DNA of 64,000 nucleotides from positions 468,501 through 532,500 of the forward strand of contig NZ_CP149926.1 in assembly GCF_037949285.1 (NCBI RefSeq), read 5' to 3'. Below are positions 1 through 9,510 of the stretch, piece after piece (the first letter of the stretch is position 1; every line of letters starts with the position of its first letter). The DNA is from Thioclava sp. GXIMD4216 (GTDB taxonomy: Bacteria > Pseudomonadota > Alphaproteobacteria > Rhodobacterales > Rhodobacteraceae). A model generated the notes under the pieces. It searched no databases. It was not told the DNA's origin and was given only the letters and a program-made list of their open reading frames with translations. The translations under genes and the position numbers were made by a program.

Positions 1-617
1 AGCTGCGAGAGGTTGTTACGGACATCATACATGGTGAGAACGACCCCCTCGATGCGCAAATTCGGGTTCGCGCCCTGCCGCACCTCTCGAACACTCAGCA
101 TCAGCTGCGATAGACCCTCAAGTGCGAAAAATTCGGCCTGAAGCGGCACAAGCACGGAATCTGCTGCCACCATCGCATTAACCGTCAGAAGACTTAAGGA
201 CGGCGGGCAATCAATCAGGATATAATCCAGTTCAAGATCATTGATGTCTTCGGAACGTAGCGCCTTCTGAAGCAGGAAGCTGCGCTGATCGGCATCATGG
301 AGTTCCATATCGGCAGAGGCCAGATCAGTTGTTGCAGGACTGAGCCACAGGCCGTCCCATTGCGTTTTGACAACAATATCACCAACGTCTGCCTCCCCCG
401 TCAGCAGATCATAGGTGCTGTAATCACGATCTTCGAGTTCCAACCCAAGCCCGGTCGATGCGTTTCCCTGCGGATCAAGATCAACCACAAGAACACGGCA
501 GCCCTGCTCGATCAGTGCGCTGGCAAGGTTGATCGCCGTAGTGGTTTTTCCTACGCCACCCTTCTGGTTGGTCACCGCAATAATACGCGGCGCCTTTATC
601 AAGGAACGGTCAGACAC
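1..617 (-). CDS. parA: Chromosome partitioning ATPase ParA, C-terminal part outside window
   Basis: ParA is the deviant Walker-type ATPase that coats the nucleoid and pulls ParB-parS complexes apart. About 205 N-terminal residues are visible. The Walker A motif KGGVGKTT lies near residues 19-26, and the left edge reads LTMYDVRNNLSQ, typical of ParA. The start is a GTG at 617, chosen because AGGAG lies just upstream and the protein aligns from there. It overlaps the rsmG stop by 8 bases (GTGTCTGA), so the two are co-transcribed. parB should follow outside the window. Two perfect parS sites 0.6-2.5 kb away support a chromosomal rather than plasmid ParA. Confidence 0.95.
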   Translation of the reverse strand, partial: MSDRSLIKAPRIIAVTNQKGGVGKTTTAINLASALIEQGCRVLVVDLDPQGNASTGLGLELEDRDYSTYDLLTGEADVGDIVVKTQWDGLWLSPATTDLASADMELHDADQRSFLLQKALRSEDINDLELDYILIDCPPSLSLLTVNAMVAADSVLVPLQAEFFALEGLSQLMLSVREVRQGANPNLRIEGVVLTMYDVRNNLSQ

Positions 618-1218
618 GCTCTGCTCCTGAGATTTTTAGTATTGTTGCATCTGGATCTGTGTTGCTTCTAAAAGCTTCATATTTGAAGGTCCATGACTTT
701 TGCGCCTCGAGCACTTCACTTTTCCAATTCACCCCTTTCGGGAAAAGGAAAATAGCATTTTCACGCTGGTGGTAGGTTGAGAAGTCAAGAAGCATGTCAA
801 GGGCAGCCAAGGCCCGCGCTGAAATAACATCGGCTTGTAACGAAGGGATATCCAGAATTCTCTGGCTGTGAACCTGCGCCGAAATAGACAACTCGCGAAT
901 GCAAGTCATCAGAAATGCGCATTTGCGCTGATCGCTCTCAACAAGATGCACCTGAGCTGCCGGATTATGTTGGGCCGCCAAAATTGCCACAACTATCCCC
1001 GGTAGACCGCCGCCAGATCCCAAATCGACCCAGCGCTTCCATGATAGCGTCGGGTCATAAATTTGAATAGAATCTGCCAGATGCCGTTTCTGAAACTGCG
1101 ATATCGTCGATTTCGCCACAAGATTGATCGCAGGATTCCACTTTTTGACCAGCGCTTCATAAATTTCGAAACGCTCGATTGTTTCACGTGAAACATCAAT
1201 GAGGAAATTAGGCTCCAT
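610..1218 (-). CDS. rsmG: 16S rRNA (guanine-527-N7)-methyltransferase RsmG
   Basis: RsmG (GidB) methylates N7 of G527 in 16S rRNA using SAM. The 202-residue protein has the family's usual length. The SAM-binding motif VDLGSGGGLPG is at about residues 64-74, preceded by the conserved RHLADS at 45-50. The start at 1218 has GAGG seven bases upstream. It sits 9 bases after the mnmG stop and overlaps parA, so mnmE-mnmG-rsmG-parA reads as one minus-strand unit. The N-terminal segment DVSRET is encoded by DNA that also forms a perfect parS site. Base composition is clearly more AT-rich than in most of the window. Confidence 0.96.
   Translation of the reverse strand: MEPNFLIDVSRETIERFEIYEALVKKWNPAINLVAKSTISQFQKRHLADSIQIYDPTLSWKRWVDLGSGGGLPGIVVAILAAQHNPAAQVHLVESDQRKCAFLMTCIRELSISAQVHSQRILDIPSLQADVISARALAALDMLLDFSTYHQRENAIFLFPKGVNWKSEVLEAQKSWTFKYEAFRSNTDPDATILKISGAERV
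1180..1195. promoter_or_regulatory. parS centromere site inside rsmG
   Basis: The 16-base palindrome TGTTTCACGTGAAACA is identical to the bacterial chromosomal parS consensus bound by ParB. It lies inside the rsmG coding region near its start, 0.56 kb upstream of the parA start and about 5.2 kb from the putative oriC. Confidence 0.95.
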
Positions 1219-1227
1219 AGCTGCGCC

Positions 1228-3090
1228 TCACGCTGACTTCTGTTTCCGCGACTGGCGCAGTTTCGCCAGAATCAACGCCAACGCAGCTGGTGTCACACCA
1301 TCGACACGCCCCGCCTGTCCAAGAGTGCTAGGTTGTGCCTTGCCGAGTTTGAGCCGGAGTTCGTTCGAAAGACCAGACAGACCCGAATAGTCAAAATCCT
1401 CAGGAATTTTCCAAGCTTCATCGCGCTGCATTGCTGCAATATCTCGCTCCTGACGGATAAGATAATTTGCGTAAAGCGCGTCTTTCGCTAACTGATCGGA
1501 AATTTCGGGACCGATATCCTGAAGTTCAGGGAATACCCGCGCCATATCGTCAAAAGTTATGTCAGGGAAAGACAGGAAGGAAAATGCAGACCGACGCTGT
1601 CCATCTTGATTAACCTTGAACCCATGAGAGATCGCCTCTTTCGGCGTCAGAACACAGGCTTCCATAAGCGCGCGCCCTGCGTCCATCGCTTCTTGTTTTG
1701 CCAGATATGCGGCGGTCCGAACATCGGATACGCAGCCGATTTCCAATGCGAGTGGGGTCAAACGTTGATCGGCGTTATCTGCCCGAAGGGAAAGCCGGAA
1801 CTCCGCTCGCGATGTAAACATGCGGTAAGGTTCCGTTACTCCGCGGGTGATAAGATCATCAACCATCACACCGATATAGCTCTGCGTGCGCGAAAACTGG
1901 ACCTGCTCCCGCCCTAGCGCAGCAGCCGCGGCATTCAGACCGGCAACCAGGCCTTGCGCAGCAGCTTCTTCGTATCCAGTGGTGCCATTAATTTGCCCCG
2001 CCAGATACAATCCGGGTTGCGCGCGCATTTCCAAAGAGGAATTTAAGCTGCGCGGATCGACGTAATCATATTCGATCGCATATCCGGGTTGGAGAATTTC
2101 AACATTCTCAAGCCCTCGCATCGAACGCACATATTCATGTTGAACGTCTTCGGGAAGAGACGTCGAAATACCGTTAGGATATACGGTATCATCATCAAGT
2201 CCCTCTGGCTCCAGAAAGACCTGATGCGATGTCTTATCCGCAAATCGAACAATCTTATCTTCGATTGAAGGGCAATACCGCGGCCCTATCCCTTCAATAT
2301 GTCCCCCATACATTGCTGAACGGGACAGATTTTCGCGAATAATCTGATGCGTCACTTCGTTGGTATGCGTGATCCCGCAAGAGATCTGCCGCACCAGCGG
2401 CTTCTTATTCAGAAAACTGAACATGGCCGGATCATCATCACCGGGCTGACTTTCAAGAATTGACCAATCAATGGTCTTACCGTTCAACCTTGGTGGCGTG
2501 CCTGTTTTAAGGCGCCCCAGAGGGAGATCCAAGGCTTTCAGCCTATCGGCAAGCGGAACGGACGGGCGATCTCCCATGCGTCCACCAGGATAGCTTTTAT
2601 CACCGATGTGGATAACACCGTGCAAAAACGTGCCAGTCGTCAAGACGACCGACTGACATTCTATTTCTGCGCCATCTGCAAGCATCACACCGGCAATGCG
2701 ACCATTTTTAATCACAAGATCAACGGCTTCGCCTTCAACGACCTCAAGATTGGCCTGTTGAGCTGTAAGATCAGCCATCGCCTGACGATAAAGCTTTCGG
2801 TCCGCTTGGGCTCTTGGTCCCTGAACCGCGGGCCCTTTGCGCCGGTTAAGAAGACGGAACTGGATCCCTGCCCTATCGGCTGCAACACCCATAACACCGT
2901 CCATCGCGTCAATCTCGCGAACAAGGTGCCCCTTACCAAGCCCCCCTATCGCCGGATTGCACGACATAACGCCTATCGCCTCACGGCGAAGTGTGACCAA
3001 CGCAGTCTTTGCGCCCATGCGAGCGGCTGCATGGGCTGCTTCGGTTCCGGCATGTCCGCCGCCGACAACAATAACGTCAAAATGTTTCAC
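1228..3090 (-). CDS. mnmG: tRNA U34 carboxymethylaminomethyl-modifying enzyme MnmG (GidA)
   Basis: MnmG is the FAD-dependent partner of MnmE that installs the cmnm5 group on wobble U34 of certain tRNAs. The start used is GTG at 3090, giving 620 residues beginning [15 protein letters not shown], with the FAD-binding GGGHAG at about 10-15. AGGAG lies 8 bases upstream of this GTG. The upstream ATG at 3117 and GTG at 3099 are in frame but have no well-spaced ribosome binding site. The conserved [19 protein letters not shown] block follows near residue 45. The chosen start codon is itself part of a perfect parS site. The gene lies directly after mnmE. Confidence 0.96.
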   Translation of the reverse strand: MKHFDVIVVGGGHAGTEAAHAAARMGAKTALVTLRREAIGVMSCNPAIGGLGKGHLVREIDAMDGVMGVAADRAGIQFRLLNRRKGPAVQGPRAQADRKLYRQAMADLTAQQANLEVVEGEAVDLVIKNGRIAGVMLADGAEIECQSVVLTTGTFLHGVIHIGDKSYPGGRMGDRPSVPLADRLKALDLPLGRLKTGTPPRLNGKTIDWSILESQPGDDDPAMFSFLNKKPLVRQISCGITHTNEVTHQIIRENLSRSAMYGGHIEGIGPRYCPSIEDKIVRFADKTSHQVFLEPEGLDDDTVYPNGISTSLPEDVQHEYVRSMRGLENVEILQPGYAIEYDYVDPRSLNSSLEMRAQPGLYLAGQINGTTGYEEAAAQGLVAGLNAAAAALGREQVQFSRTQSYIGVMVDDLITRGVTEPYRMFTSRAEFRLSLRADNADQRLTPLALEIGCVSDVRTAAYLAKQEAMDAGRALMEACVLTPKEAISHGFKVNQDGQRRSAFSFLSFPDITFDDMARVFPELQDIGPEISDQLAKDALYANYLIRQERDIAAMQRDEAWKIPEDFDYSGLSGLSNELRLKLGKAQPSTLGQAGRVDGVTPAALALILAKLRQSRKQKSA

Positions 3091-3098
3091 GTGAAACA
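3083..3098. promoter_or_regulatory. parS centromere site at the mnmG start
   Basis: This is a second perfect copy of TGTTTCACGTGAAACA. It covers the junction between mnmE and mnmG, and the GTG start of mnmG (3088-3090 on the minus strand) is the central GTG of the palindrome. The two sites are 1.9 kb apart, consistent with a clustered parS centromere near the origin. Confidence 0.95.
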
Positions 3099-3101
3099 CT
3101 C

Positions 3102-4385
3102 CTATTTCCCGATGCAAAAACTCAAGAATATCTCATCCAAGAGATTCTCGACATCCACCCTGCCCAACAGAGATTCCAAAGACCGAGCGGCCTCCCGCAG
3201 ATAAACCGCAGAAAGTTCAGGACGGTCGAAACTGCTCATTACCTCATTTCGCGCCGAATCCAAAGCCCGGTTTGCATTAATGAGTGCATCACGATGTCGT
3301 TCCCGCGTCATGATCCCTGCCCCCTCGGCTTGAGCAAGAAGACGCTGCGTAATCTCGGCAACAAGCTGGTCTATTCCCGCGCCGGTTTTTCCTGACACGC
3401 GAAGCCCTTCCCCGCTTACAATATCGGCTTTTCCATAAGCGATCAGATCTCCCGCATGTGGCTCTAGGAGAGGTAACTCTTCCCCATCCAGCAAGAAAAC
3501 CCGCAGATCGGCGTCTTTGGCTCGACTGATCGCGCGATCTACTCCAATCGCTTCGACAATATCTGTGGTCTCCCGCAATCCGGCGGTATCCAGTAATGTA
3601 ACCGCCAATCCCGCCAGATCCATGCGAACTTCGATCACATCCCTTGTCGTGCCGGCAATCTCGGAAGTAATTGCGGCCTCTCTTCCCGCTAACGCATTGA
3701 GAAGTGTTGATTTTCCAGCATTAGGACGGCCAACAATCGCCACCTCGAAACCATCGCGAATACGCTCGGCTGCGCCAAAACGCCGGATTTCCTCGCTCAA
3801 ACTGCTTTGAACGGCATCAATTTCCGCAAGAACTTCAGGCGTCACATCGACCGGTACATCTTCATCGGCAAAGTCGATGGTCACTTCCAACAGCGCTGCA
3901 GCTCTGACCAACCGCTCTCGCCAGCCGTCCACGACCTTCCCGACAGAGCCAGACAGAACTTTAAGAGCCTGTTTTCTTTGGGATTCTGTTTCCGCCTCGA
4001 TGAGATCAGCCAGACCTTCGACCTGAGAAAGATCCAAGCGCTCATTCTCCATCGCGCGGCGGGTGAATTCGCCCGCTTCCGCCATTCGGAGGTCGGGATT
4101 CGTGCCCAAGGCCCGCAAAACCGCACTCACTGTCGCCACGGCTCCGTGGATATGGAATTCTACGACCTCTTCGCCGGTAAAACTATGCCCCTTGGCAAAG
4201 GGCAGCACCACTGCCTCGTCCAGCGCCTCACCCTCTAGCCGCAACACACGCAGCGCGGTCTGTCGCGCAGGCGGCAATGTCCCGCAAAGACGCGAGGCAG
4301 CTTCCCAGGCTTTCGGCCCGGAAATACGAATAACGGCCACCCCCGCTTTTCCGCGGGCAGTGGCCAGTGCAAAGATCGTATCCAT
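3102..4385 (-). CDS. mnmE: tRNA modification GTPase MnmE (TrmE)
   Basis: MnmE is the GTPase partner of MnmG in wobble-U34 modification. It has an N-terminal tetrahydrofolate-binding domain (about 1-118), a helical domain, an inserted G domain with GRPNAGKST near 219-227, TTRD and DTAG (near 266-269), and the C-terminal CIGK that supplies the functional cysteine. The ATG at 4385 is preferred over the one at 4388 because it gives better spacing from GAGGG. The expected G4 motif NKxD reads GKAD near residue 318, an Asn-to-Gly change. At 427 residues it is slightly shorter than the E. coli protein. It is AT-rich like mnmG and rsmG, while rho just upstream is not. Confidence 0.95.
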   Translation of the reverse strand: MDTIFALATARGKAGVAVIRISGPKAWEAASRLCGTLPPARQTALRVLRLEGEALDEAVVLPFAKGHSFTGEEVVEFHIHGAVATVSAVLRALGTNPDLRMAEAGEFTRRAMENERLDLSQVEGLADLIEAETESQRKQALKVLSGSVGKVVDGWRERLVRAAALLEVTIDFADEDVPVDVTPEVLAEIDAVQSSLSEEIRRFGAAERIRDGFEVAIVGRPNAGKSTLLNALAGREAAITSEIAGTTRDVIEVRMDLAGLAVTLLDTAGLRETTDIVEAIGVDRAISRAKDADLRVFLLDGEELPLLEPHAGDLIAYGKADIVSGEGLRVSGKTGAGIDQLVAEITQRLLAQAEGAGIMTRERHRDALINANRALDSARNEVMSSFDRPELSAVYLREAARSLESLLGRVDVENLLDEIFLSFCIGK

Positions 4386-4406
4386 CATATCCCTCTCGGG
4401 AACGGA

Positions 4407-5699
4407 TTAACCGTTCATGGAGTCGAAGAATTCCGAATTCGTTTTGGTCTGTTTGAGCTTCGAGATCAGGAACTCGATCGCATCGGTCGTGCCCATCGGG
4501 TTGAGGATGCGGCGCAACAGATAGGTCTTCTGCAGATCCTTCTGTTCAACCAGCAGATCCTCTTTCCGCGTACCGGATTTAAGGATATCCATCGCCGGGA
4601 AGACGCGCTTGTCGGCCACCTTGCGGTCCAGCACGATCTCCGAGTTCCCCGTCCCTTTGAATTCCTCAAAGATGACCTCATCCATGCGCGAACCGGTATC
4701 GATCAGCGCGGTCGCGATGATTGTCAGCGACCCGCCCTCTTCGATGTTCCGTGCCGCCCCGAAGAAGCGTTTAGGGCGTTGAAGCGCGTTGGCATCCACA
4801 CCACCGGTCAGAACCTTGCCCGAGCTCGGCACCACGGTGTTGAACGCGCGCCCCAGACGGGTGATCGAGTCGAGCAGGATCACCACATCGCGCTTGTGTT
4901 CAACCAGACGCTTGGCTTTTTCCATCACCATCTCGGACACGGCCACGTGGCGCGTTGCCGGTTCGTCGAAGGTCGAGGAAACAACCTCCCCCTTCACCGA
5001 ACGCTGCATATCGGTCACCTCTTCCGGACGTTCGTCGATCAGAAGCACGATCAGATAGCACTCGGGGTGATTTTTCTCGATCGAGGTGGCGATATTCTGC
5101 AGCAGAACCGTTTTACCGGTCCGCGGCGGTGCCACGATCAGCGACCGCTGCCCCTTCCCGATCGGAGCAACCAGATCGATGATCCGTGCCGAGCGATCCT
5201 TGATCGTCGGGTCCTCGATCTCCATTTTCAGGCGCTCGTCGGGATAAAGCGGCGTCAGGTTATCAAAAGCAACCTTGTGACGCGCCTTTTCGGGCTCTTC
5301 AAAGTTAATTTTCTCGACTTTGGTCAGCACGAAATAGCGTTCGTTTTCGCCCGGAGAGCGGATGATGCCCTCGACGGTGTCGCCAGTGCGCAACGCATGC
5401 TGGCGGATCATGTCGGGCGAGACATAGATATCGTCCGGACCCGGCAGATAGTTGGCCTCGGTCGAGCGCAGGAAGCCGAAACCGTCCTGCAACACTTCCA
5501 GAACCCCGTCCCCGCCAATGGTGATGTCTTCTTCGGCATGCGCTTTCAGCAGTGCGAACATCATTTCGCCCTTGCGCATGGTCGAGGCGTTCTCGATTTC
5601 CCACTCTTCGGCCATAGCCAGCAATGCCTTGGGGCTTTTCGCCTTCAGGTCAGCCAGATTCAGACGCTCGTCTTCGGGATGCGGACGCTCTTCGGTCAT
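4407..5699 (-). CDS. rho: Transcription termination factor Rho
   Basis: Rho is the hexameric RNA-dependent ATPase that ends transcription of untranslated RNA. The 430 residues contain a Rho N-terminal domain (about 14-55), a cold-shock-like RNA-binding domain with GFGFLR (near 73-78), the Walker A motif PPRTGKT (near 191-197), Walker [11 protein letters not shown] and the [10 protein letters not shown] region. Length is typical. It is followed by mnmE after 21 bases, so it may head the mnmE-mnmG-rsmG-parA unit. The 122-base stretch upstream to hemJ shows no clear terminator or riboswitch that I can identify. Confidence 0.97.
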   Translation of the reverse strand: MTEERPHPEDERLNLADLKAKSPKALLAMAEEWEIENASTMRKGEMMFALLKAHAEEDITIGGDGVLEVLQDGFGFLRSTEANYLPGPDDIYVSPDMIRQHALRTGDTVEGIIRSPGENERYFVLTKVEKINFEEPEKARHKVAFDNLTPLYPDERLKMEIEDPTIKDRSARIIDLVAPIGKGQRSLIVAPPRTGKTVLLQNIATSIEKNHPECYLIVLLIDERPEEVTDMQRSVKGEVVSSTFDEPATRHVAVSEMVMEKAKRLVEHKRDVVILLDSITRLGRAFNTVVPSSGKVLTGGVDANALQRPKRFFGAARNIEEGGSLTIIATALIDTGSRMDEVIFEEFKGTGNSEIVLDRKVADKRVFPAMDILKSGTRKEDLLVEQKDLQKTYLLRRILNPMGTTDAIEFLISKLKQTKTNSEFFDSMNG

Positions 5700-5821
5700 G
5701 AATTCCCCTCGCTTTCGGGCCAGCCGAAACGAAATCTCGATGTAATTGGAACGACTCCCGGCCAGGACGGTCGGGGTTTTGTCCTGCGCTAGATCAAAAT
5801 CGCCCGCGAGTCAACGATTGC

Positions 5822-6298
5822 CTAGAATTTCACGATCACGGCGATGACAATCAGAACCATGAAAAGCGTGGGGAGCTCGTTCATCATCCGGTAGGTTTTG
5901 CCGCTACGGGTATTGCGGCCATTCACAAAATCTTTCCGGCGCAATCCAAGCCAGTGATGAAACCACGTCATCCCGATCACCGAAGCCGCTTTGACCCACG
6001 ACCACGCCATCGTCCAGTCAACAACGCCAGGGATCAGAACCAGACACAGACCGAAGCTCCATGCCGAGATCATCGCAGGGTTCATGATCGCTTTCAAAAG
6101 CAGACGCTCCTGATGCTGGAACAGAAGATCCATTTCCGAACCCGCTGTGACACCCTGCTTCTTGAGCCCTTCCACGTGATACACGAAGAGCCGTGGCAAA
6201 TAGAACAGCCCTGCCATCCACGCCAGCACCGACATCACGTGGAAGGCTTTGATCCACGGATAATAGATCGCGAGAAAATCTTGCACGGCTGTCAGCAT
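5822..6298 (-). CDS. hemJ: Protoporphyrinogen IX oxidase HemJ
   Basis: HemJ is the membrane protoporphyrinogen oxidase used by most Alphaproteobacteria in place of HemG/HemY. The 158-residue protein has about four membrane segments and the family pattern FHVMSVLAWMAGLFYLPRLF near residues 19-38. The ATG at 6298 has GGAG eight bases upstream. A longer reading needs a TTG at 6325 with no ribosome site. It points away from the putative oriC. The next haem enzyme, ferrochelatase, is encoded at 32.1 kb. Confidence 0.93.
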   Translation of the reverse strand: MLTAVQDFLAIYYPWIKAFHVMSVLAWMAGLFYLPRLFVYHVEGLKKQGVTAGSEMDLLFQHQERLLLKAIMNPAMISAWSFGLCLVLIPGVVDWTMAWSWVKAASVIGMTWFHHWLGLRRKDFVNGRNTRSGKTYRMMNELPTLFMVLIVIAVIVKF

Positions 6299-6327
6299 GG
6301 CTTGGTCTCCGGTGTTAGGCGCCAATC

Positions 6328-6373
6328 TCTCTCTAAAAATAAAAATATAATTAAGAAAGAATAGAAGATGATT
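6328..6373. other. AT-rich stretch, candidate DNA unwinding element
   Basis: This 46-base segment is almost entirely A and T in an otherwise GC-rich chromosome and lies just before the DnaA box cluster. That arrangement matches duplex unwinding elements of bacterial origins. The role is inferred from composition and position only. Confidence 0.6.
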
Positions 6374-6415
6374 ATAGGCCCTGTGGATACTGTGGATTCA
6401 CCGTTATTCCCTGAT

Positions 6416-6424
6416 TTATCCACA
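6416..6424 (+). promoter_or_regulatory. DnaA box
   Basis: Perfect TTATCCACA. It directly abuts an inverted near-copy (AGTGGATAA, 6424-6432), forming a back-to-back pair within the putative origin. Confidence 0.85.
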
Positions 6425-6525
6425 GTGGATAAACTATTTGCCCACAGAGTCGATAACCTGCACGATTTAACAAGAAAAAATCATGTTTTCAAATGTTTGC
6501 AAAGTTTGCAAAGTCCGATTCGGCT

Positions 6526-6534
6526 TGTGGATAA
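6526..6534 (-). promoter_or_regulatory. DnaA box
   Basis: Perfect TGTGGATAA, the reverse orientation of the DnaA box, 102 bases after the first perfect box in the putative origin. Confidence 0.85.
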
Positions 6535-6697
6535 ACTGGTGGGAAAAGTTAACCTATATGAGTCGCTCACAGACTGAGGAAGACTCTTCTCACAGGTGGA
6601 AAAATATCTTCGAAGCTGCGTGAAACCTGCCGATAACTGTGGAGGAAATCGCCTGTCGGGGTTATCCCCTGTTTTATACATACGGTTACCGAGAGGC

Positions 6698-6706
6698 TTA
6701 TCCACA
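6698..6706 (+). promoter_or_regulatory. DnaA box overlapping the maf start codon
   Basis: Perfect TTATCCACA whose last A is the first base of the maf ATG. DnaA bound here would cover the maf translation start, so it could also affect maf expression. Confidence 0.8.
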
Positions 6707-7305
6707 TGACTATCCCCATCCTGCTGGCGTCCCAGTCCGAAATTCGGGCCCAATTGCTGCGCAATGCGGGGCTGGAAATCGTGGCAAAACCCGCCCGTAT
6801 CGATGAAGAGATGATCCGTGCCTCGATGCAGGCAGAAGGTGCATCGCCGCGTGATGTCGCTGATTTTCTGGCCGAGATGAAAGCCAAGAAGCTCTCGCGC
6901 AGCGTCGCTGGCGTCATGGTTCTGGGGGCGGATCAGGTGCTTGATCTGGAGGGGCGGATCTTTTCCAAGCCGGACACCCAGGAAGCGGCGATTGAACAGT
7001 TACGCGCTCTTTCGGGCAAGACGCATAAGCTTTTGTCGGCGGCTGTGATCATACGTGATAATGAACCGCTCTGGCGGCATGTCGGCGTTGTGCGCCTGAC
7101 GATGCATGATCTCTCGGAAGGGTTTATCGAGGATTATGTCACGCGTAACTGGGAGTCTATCCGGCAGGCTGTCGGATGCTACAAGCTTGAAGAAGAGGGT
7201 GTGCGCTTGTTTTCCAAGGTGGAAGGCGATTATTTCCACGTATTGGGACTGCCGTTAATGGAGTTTCTGAACTGGTTGCGTGCGCGTGGGGAGCTGACAA
7301 CATGA
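6706..7305 (+). CDS. Maf family nucleotide pyrophosphatase
   Basis: Maf proteins hydrolyse non-canonical or modified nucleoside triphosphates to monophosphates. The 199-residue protein begins with the family motif LLASQSEIR (about 6-14) and has the conserved acidic motif GADQVLD (74-80) and the KTHKL segment. Similarity to E. coli Maf/YhdE is moderate, so the exact substrate cannot be assigned. Its start codon abuts a DnaA box and its end overlaps aroE by 4 bases, making it first in a maf-aroE-coaE-dnaQ unit reading away from oriC. Confidence 0.9.
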   Translation: MTIPILLASQSEIRAQLLRNAGLEIVAKPARIDEEMIRASMQAEGASPRDVADFLAEMKAKKLSRSVAGVMVLGADQVLDLEGRIFSKPDTQEAAIEQLRALSGKTHKLLSAAVIIRDNEPLWRHVGVVRLTMHDLSEGFIEDYVTRNWESIRQAVGCYKLEEEGVRLFSKVEGDYFHVLGLPLMEFLNWLRARGELTT

Positions 7306-8138
7306 GCCATAAGAAAATTCCGCTGGCCGGTGTGATCGGTCATCCCGTGTCGCATTCACGTTCTCCGGCATTGCACGGGTTCTGGCTGCGCAGCTATGGC
7401 TTGTCAGGTTATTATGTGCCGATGGATGTCGCGCCTGCGGATCTGGAAGCGGTTTTGCGCGGCTTGCATAAGGCCGGATTTGTGGGGGTGAATATTACCA
7501 TTCCCCACAAGGAGGCAGCTCTGGCGCTGGCAGATGAGGTCAGCGACCGTGCTAAGCTGATCGGGTCTGCCAATACGCTGGTTCTGGCGGAAGATGGCAG
7601 TATTTTTGCCGATAATACGGATGGTTATGGTTTTATCGCGAATTTACGGCAAAGCGCTCCCGATTGGGAACCATCGGCGGGTCCTGCCGCTGTTCTAGGG
7701 GCTGGTGGGGCTGCGCGGGCCATTATTGTTTCCCTGTTGGAAGCTGGTGTGCCTGAAATCCGGCTGTGCAACCGCACCAAGGCCCGTGCCGAGGCGCTGG
7801 CCGAAAGCTTCGGTCCGAAGGTCAGGGTGTATGACTGGGAGGAGGCCGCAGCCATTTTTGACGGGGTGGCAACAGCGGTTAATACCACGTCTTTGGGAAT
7901 GGAGGGCCAACCGCCATTCGACATCTCGCTGGATCTGTTACCGGAAACCGCATTGGCAACAGATATCGTCTATATTCCGCTGCTTACGGCTTTCCTGCAA
8001 AAGGCACAGGCGCAGGGATGCCGGATTGTGGACGGGCTGGGCATGCTGTTGCATCAGGGACGTCCGGGGTTTGAGCGCTGGTTCGGTCAAAGTCCCGAGG
8101 TAACCGAGGCCCTGCGCATCGAGGTTCTGGGTCAATGA
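7302..8138 (+). CDS. aroE: Shikimate dehydrogenase AroE
   Basis: AroE reduces 3-dehydroshikimate to shikimate with NADPH in aromatic amino acid synthesis. The 278 residues show the shikimate-binding SHSRSP (17-22), NITIPHK with catalytic Lys70, the NADP Rossmann motif [10 protein letters not shown] (131-140) and NRTKAR near 157. The C-terminal GMLLHQG is also conserved. It overlaps maf and coaE by 4 bases each, which suggests translational coupling. Confidence 0.97.
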   Translation: MSHKKIPLAGVIGHPVSHSRSPALHGFWLRSYGLSGYYVPMDVAPADLEAVLRGLHKAGFVGVNITIPHKEAALALADEVSDRAKLIGSANTLVLAEDGSIFADNTDGYGFIANLRQSAPDWEPSAGPAAVLGAGGAARAIIVSLLEAGVPEIRLCNRTKARAEALAESFGPKVRVYDWEEAAAIFDGVATAVNTTSLGMEGQPPFDISLDLLPETALATDIVYIPLLTAFLQKAQAQGCRIVDGLGMLLHQGRPGFERWFGQSPEVTEALRIEVLGQ

Positions 8139-8734
8139 CCCGTCCTTTCATATTGGGCCTGACCGGCTCTATCGGAATGGGGAAATCGACCACGGCAGCT
8201 CTTTTTGCGGCTGCGTCCATTCCGGTTTGGGATGCGGATGCGGTCGTGCGTCAGCTTTATGATCTGGGCGGCGCTGCCGTTGCCCCGATCGCGGCGCAGT
8301 TTCCGAATGCCGTCAAGGATGGGAAGGTTGACCGCAAGGCATTGAAGGCGCTGTTGAAAGACACACCCGAGGCGATGGTCCAGCTGGAGGCGATCGTGCA
8401 TCCGTTGACCGCGCAATCTCGGACGGAGTTCGTGGCATCCCATTTGCAGGAGCCGCTGATTGTTCTGGATATTCCGCTTTTGTTTGAAACCGGCGCCGAT
8501 AAAGTCTGTGATGCCGTTCTGGTGGTCAGTGCCCCTGCCGAGATCCAGAAACAGCGCGTGCTTTCACGTGGAACAATGAGCGAAGCGGAGTTCGAGCTTA
8601 TTCTGTCCAAGCAGATGCCGGATGCGGAAAAACGTGCGCGCGCGGACTATGTCATCGAAACGCTTGATGTTGAAACTGCGGCTCGGGATGTGCGACGTCT
8701 GATTGACCAGATCATGGAGAAGCCTCATGCGTGA
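8135..8734 (+). CDS. coaE: Dephospho-CoA kinase CoaE
   Basis: CoaE phosphorylates dephospho-CoA in the last step of coenzyme A synthesis. The 199-residue protein has the P-loop [12 protein letters not shown] (8-19), the DADAVV segment and the lid region QKQRVLSRG. It overlaps aroE by 4 bases and dnaQ by 8. A degenerate parS-like sequence lies inside at 8560-8575 but is probably coincidental. Confidence 0.96.
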   Translation: MTRPFILGLTGSIGMGKSTTAALFAAASIPVWDADAVVRQLYDLGGAAVAPIAAQFPNAVKDGKVDRKALKALLKDTPEAMVQLEAIVHPLTAQSRTEFVASHLQEPLIVLDIPLLFETGADKVCDAVLVVSAPAEIQKQRVLSRGTMSEAEFELILSKQMPDAEKRARADYVIETLDVETAARDVRRLIDQIMEKPHA

Positions 8735-9413
8735 GATTGTTCTTGATACCGAGACCACCGGATTTGAACCGAACGAGGGCCACCGTATCGTTGAAATCGG
8801 TGCGGTCGAGCTGTTCAACCATATGCCGACCGGCAATCACTACCACCAGTATATCAACCCCGAGCGGGACATGCCGACAGAGGCGTTCCAGGTGCATGGT
8901 TTGGGGAATGAGTTTCTGGCTGATAAACCGAAATTCATTGAAATCGCACAGGATTTTCTGGATTTTATCGGACCGGATTCCAAGCTGGTGATCCATAACG
9001 CCAAATTCGATATGCGGTTTCTCAATGCCGAACTTGGCTGGGTGAAAAAGCCGTTGATCGCTGATGACCGCGCGGTCGATACGCTGACAATGGCGCGGCG
9101 GATGTTTCCCGGGTCTCCGGCCACGCTTGATGCGCTATGTCGGCGGTTTTCTATCGATAACTCCTCGCGGACGCTGCACGGGGCCCTTCTGGACAGTGAA
9201 ATTCTGGCCGAAGTCTATCTGGAACTTATTGGCGGGCGTCAGCCGGGCTTTGGTCTTAATCTTGATCAGCATGCCCAAAATGCTGGCCCTTCCGAGATCT
9301 GGCGCCCTGCACCACGTCCTCAGGCCCTGCCCTCCCGCGTGACCGAAATCGAGGCGGCGGCCCATGCCGCTTATGTCGAGAAGCTGGGAGAAAACGCAAT
9401 CTGGAAACGCTGA
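8727..9413 (+). CDS. dnaQ: DNA polymerase III epsilon subunit, 3'-5' exonuclease
   Basis: DnaQ is the proofreading exonuclease of the replicative polymerase. From the ATG at 8727 (GGAG seven bases upstream) the protein has 228 residues. The ExoI motif LDTETTG (D7, E9), [10 protein letters not shown] (ExoII) and [10 protein letters not shown] (ExoIII, His and Asp) are all intact. An upstream in-frame ATG at 8703 lies inside coaE and lacks a ribosome site. A replication gene next to oriC in the leading direction is common in this order. Confidence 0.96.
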   Translation: MREIVLDTETTGFEPNEGHRIVEIGAVELFNHMPTGNHYHQYINPERDMPTEAFQVHGLGNEFLADKPKFIEIAQDFLDFIGPDSKLVIHNAKFDMRFLNAELGWVKKPLIADDRAVDTLTMARRMFPGSPATLDALCRRFSIDNSSRTLHGALLDSEILAEVYLELIGGRQPGFGLNLDQHAQNAGPSEIWRPAPRPQALPSRVTEIEAAAHAAYVEKLGENAIWKR

Positions 9414-9510
9414 CTAATTGGTAAAACATAGTCTGAAATCCATTTTTCCATTCTATTGTTGGGGGAAATCGCGTAAAGGGCGGCTCAAGTGAAGGGGCTG
9501 GGAGGAAACC

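Larger units (their letters stand above)
6299..6706. other. Putative chromosomal replication origin (oriC)
   Basis: This gene-free interval between hemJ and maf carries three perfect DnaA boxes (6416-6424, 6526-6534, 6698-6706) and several near-matches (6382-6390 TGTGGATAC, 6424-6432 AGTGGATAA, 6438-6446 TTGCCCACA, 6662-6670 TTATCCCCT). It also has an AT-rich stretch at 6328-6373 that could be the unwinding element, a tandem 9-mer GTTTGCAAA at 6495-6512, and five GANTC sites between 6395 and 6586. GANTC is the target of the CcrM methylase encoded at 26.2 kb. Its position beside parA, parS, rsmG and mnmG fits an alphaproteobacterial origin. The functional assignment is inferred. Confidence 0.8.

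Noticed and set aside
2607..2615. Perfect DnaA box in mnmG
   Set aside because: It encodes the conserved VIHIG codons and stands alone, so it is most simply explained by coding sequence.
8560..8575. parS-like sequence in coaE
   Set aside because: Only 13 of 16 bases match and it is in a conserved coding segment. The two perfect sites nearby explain the centromere.
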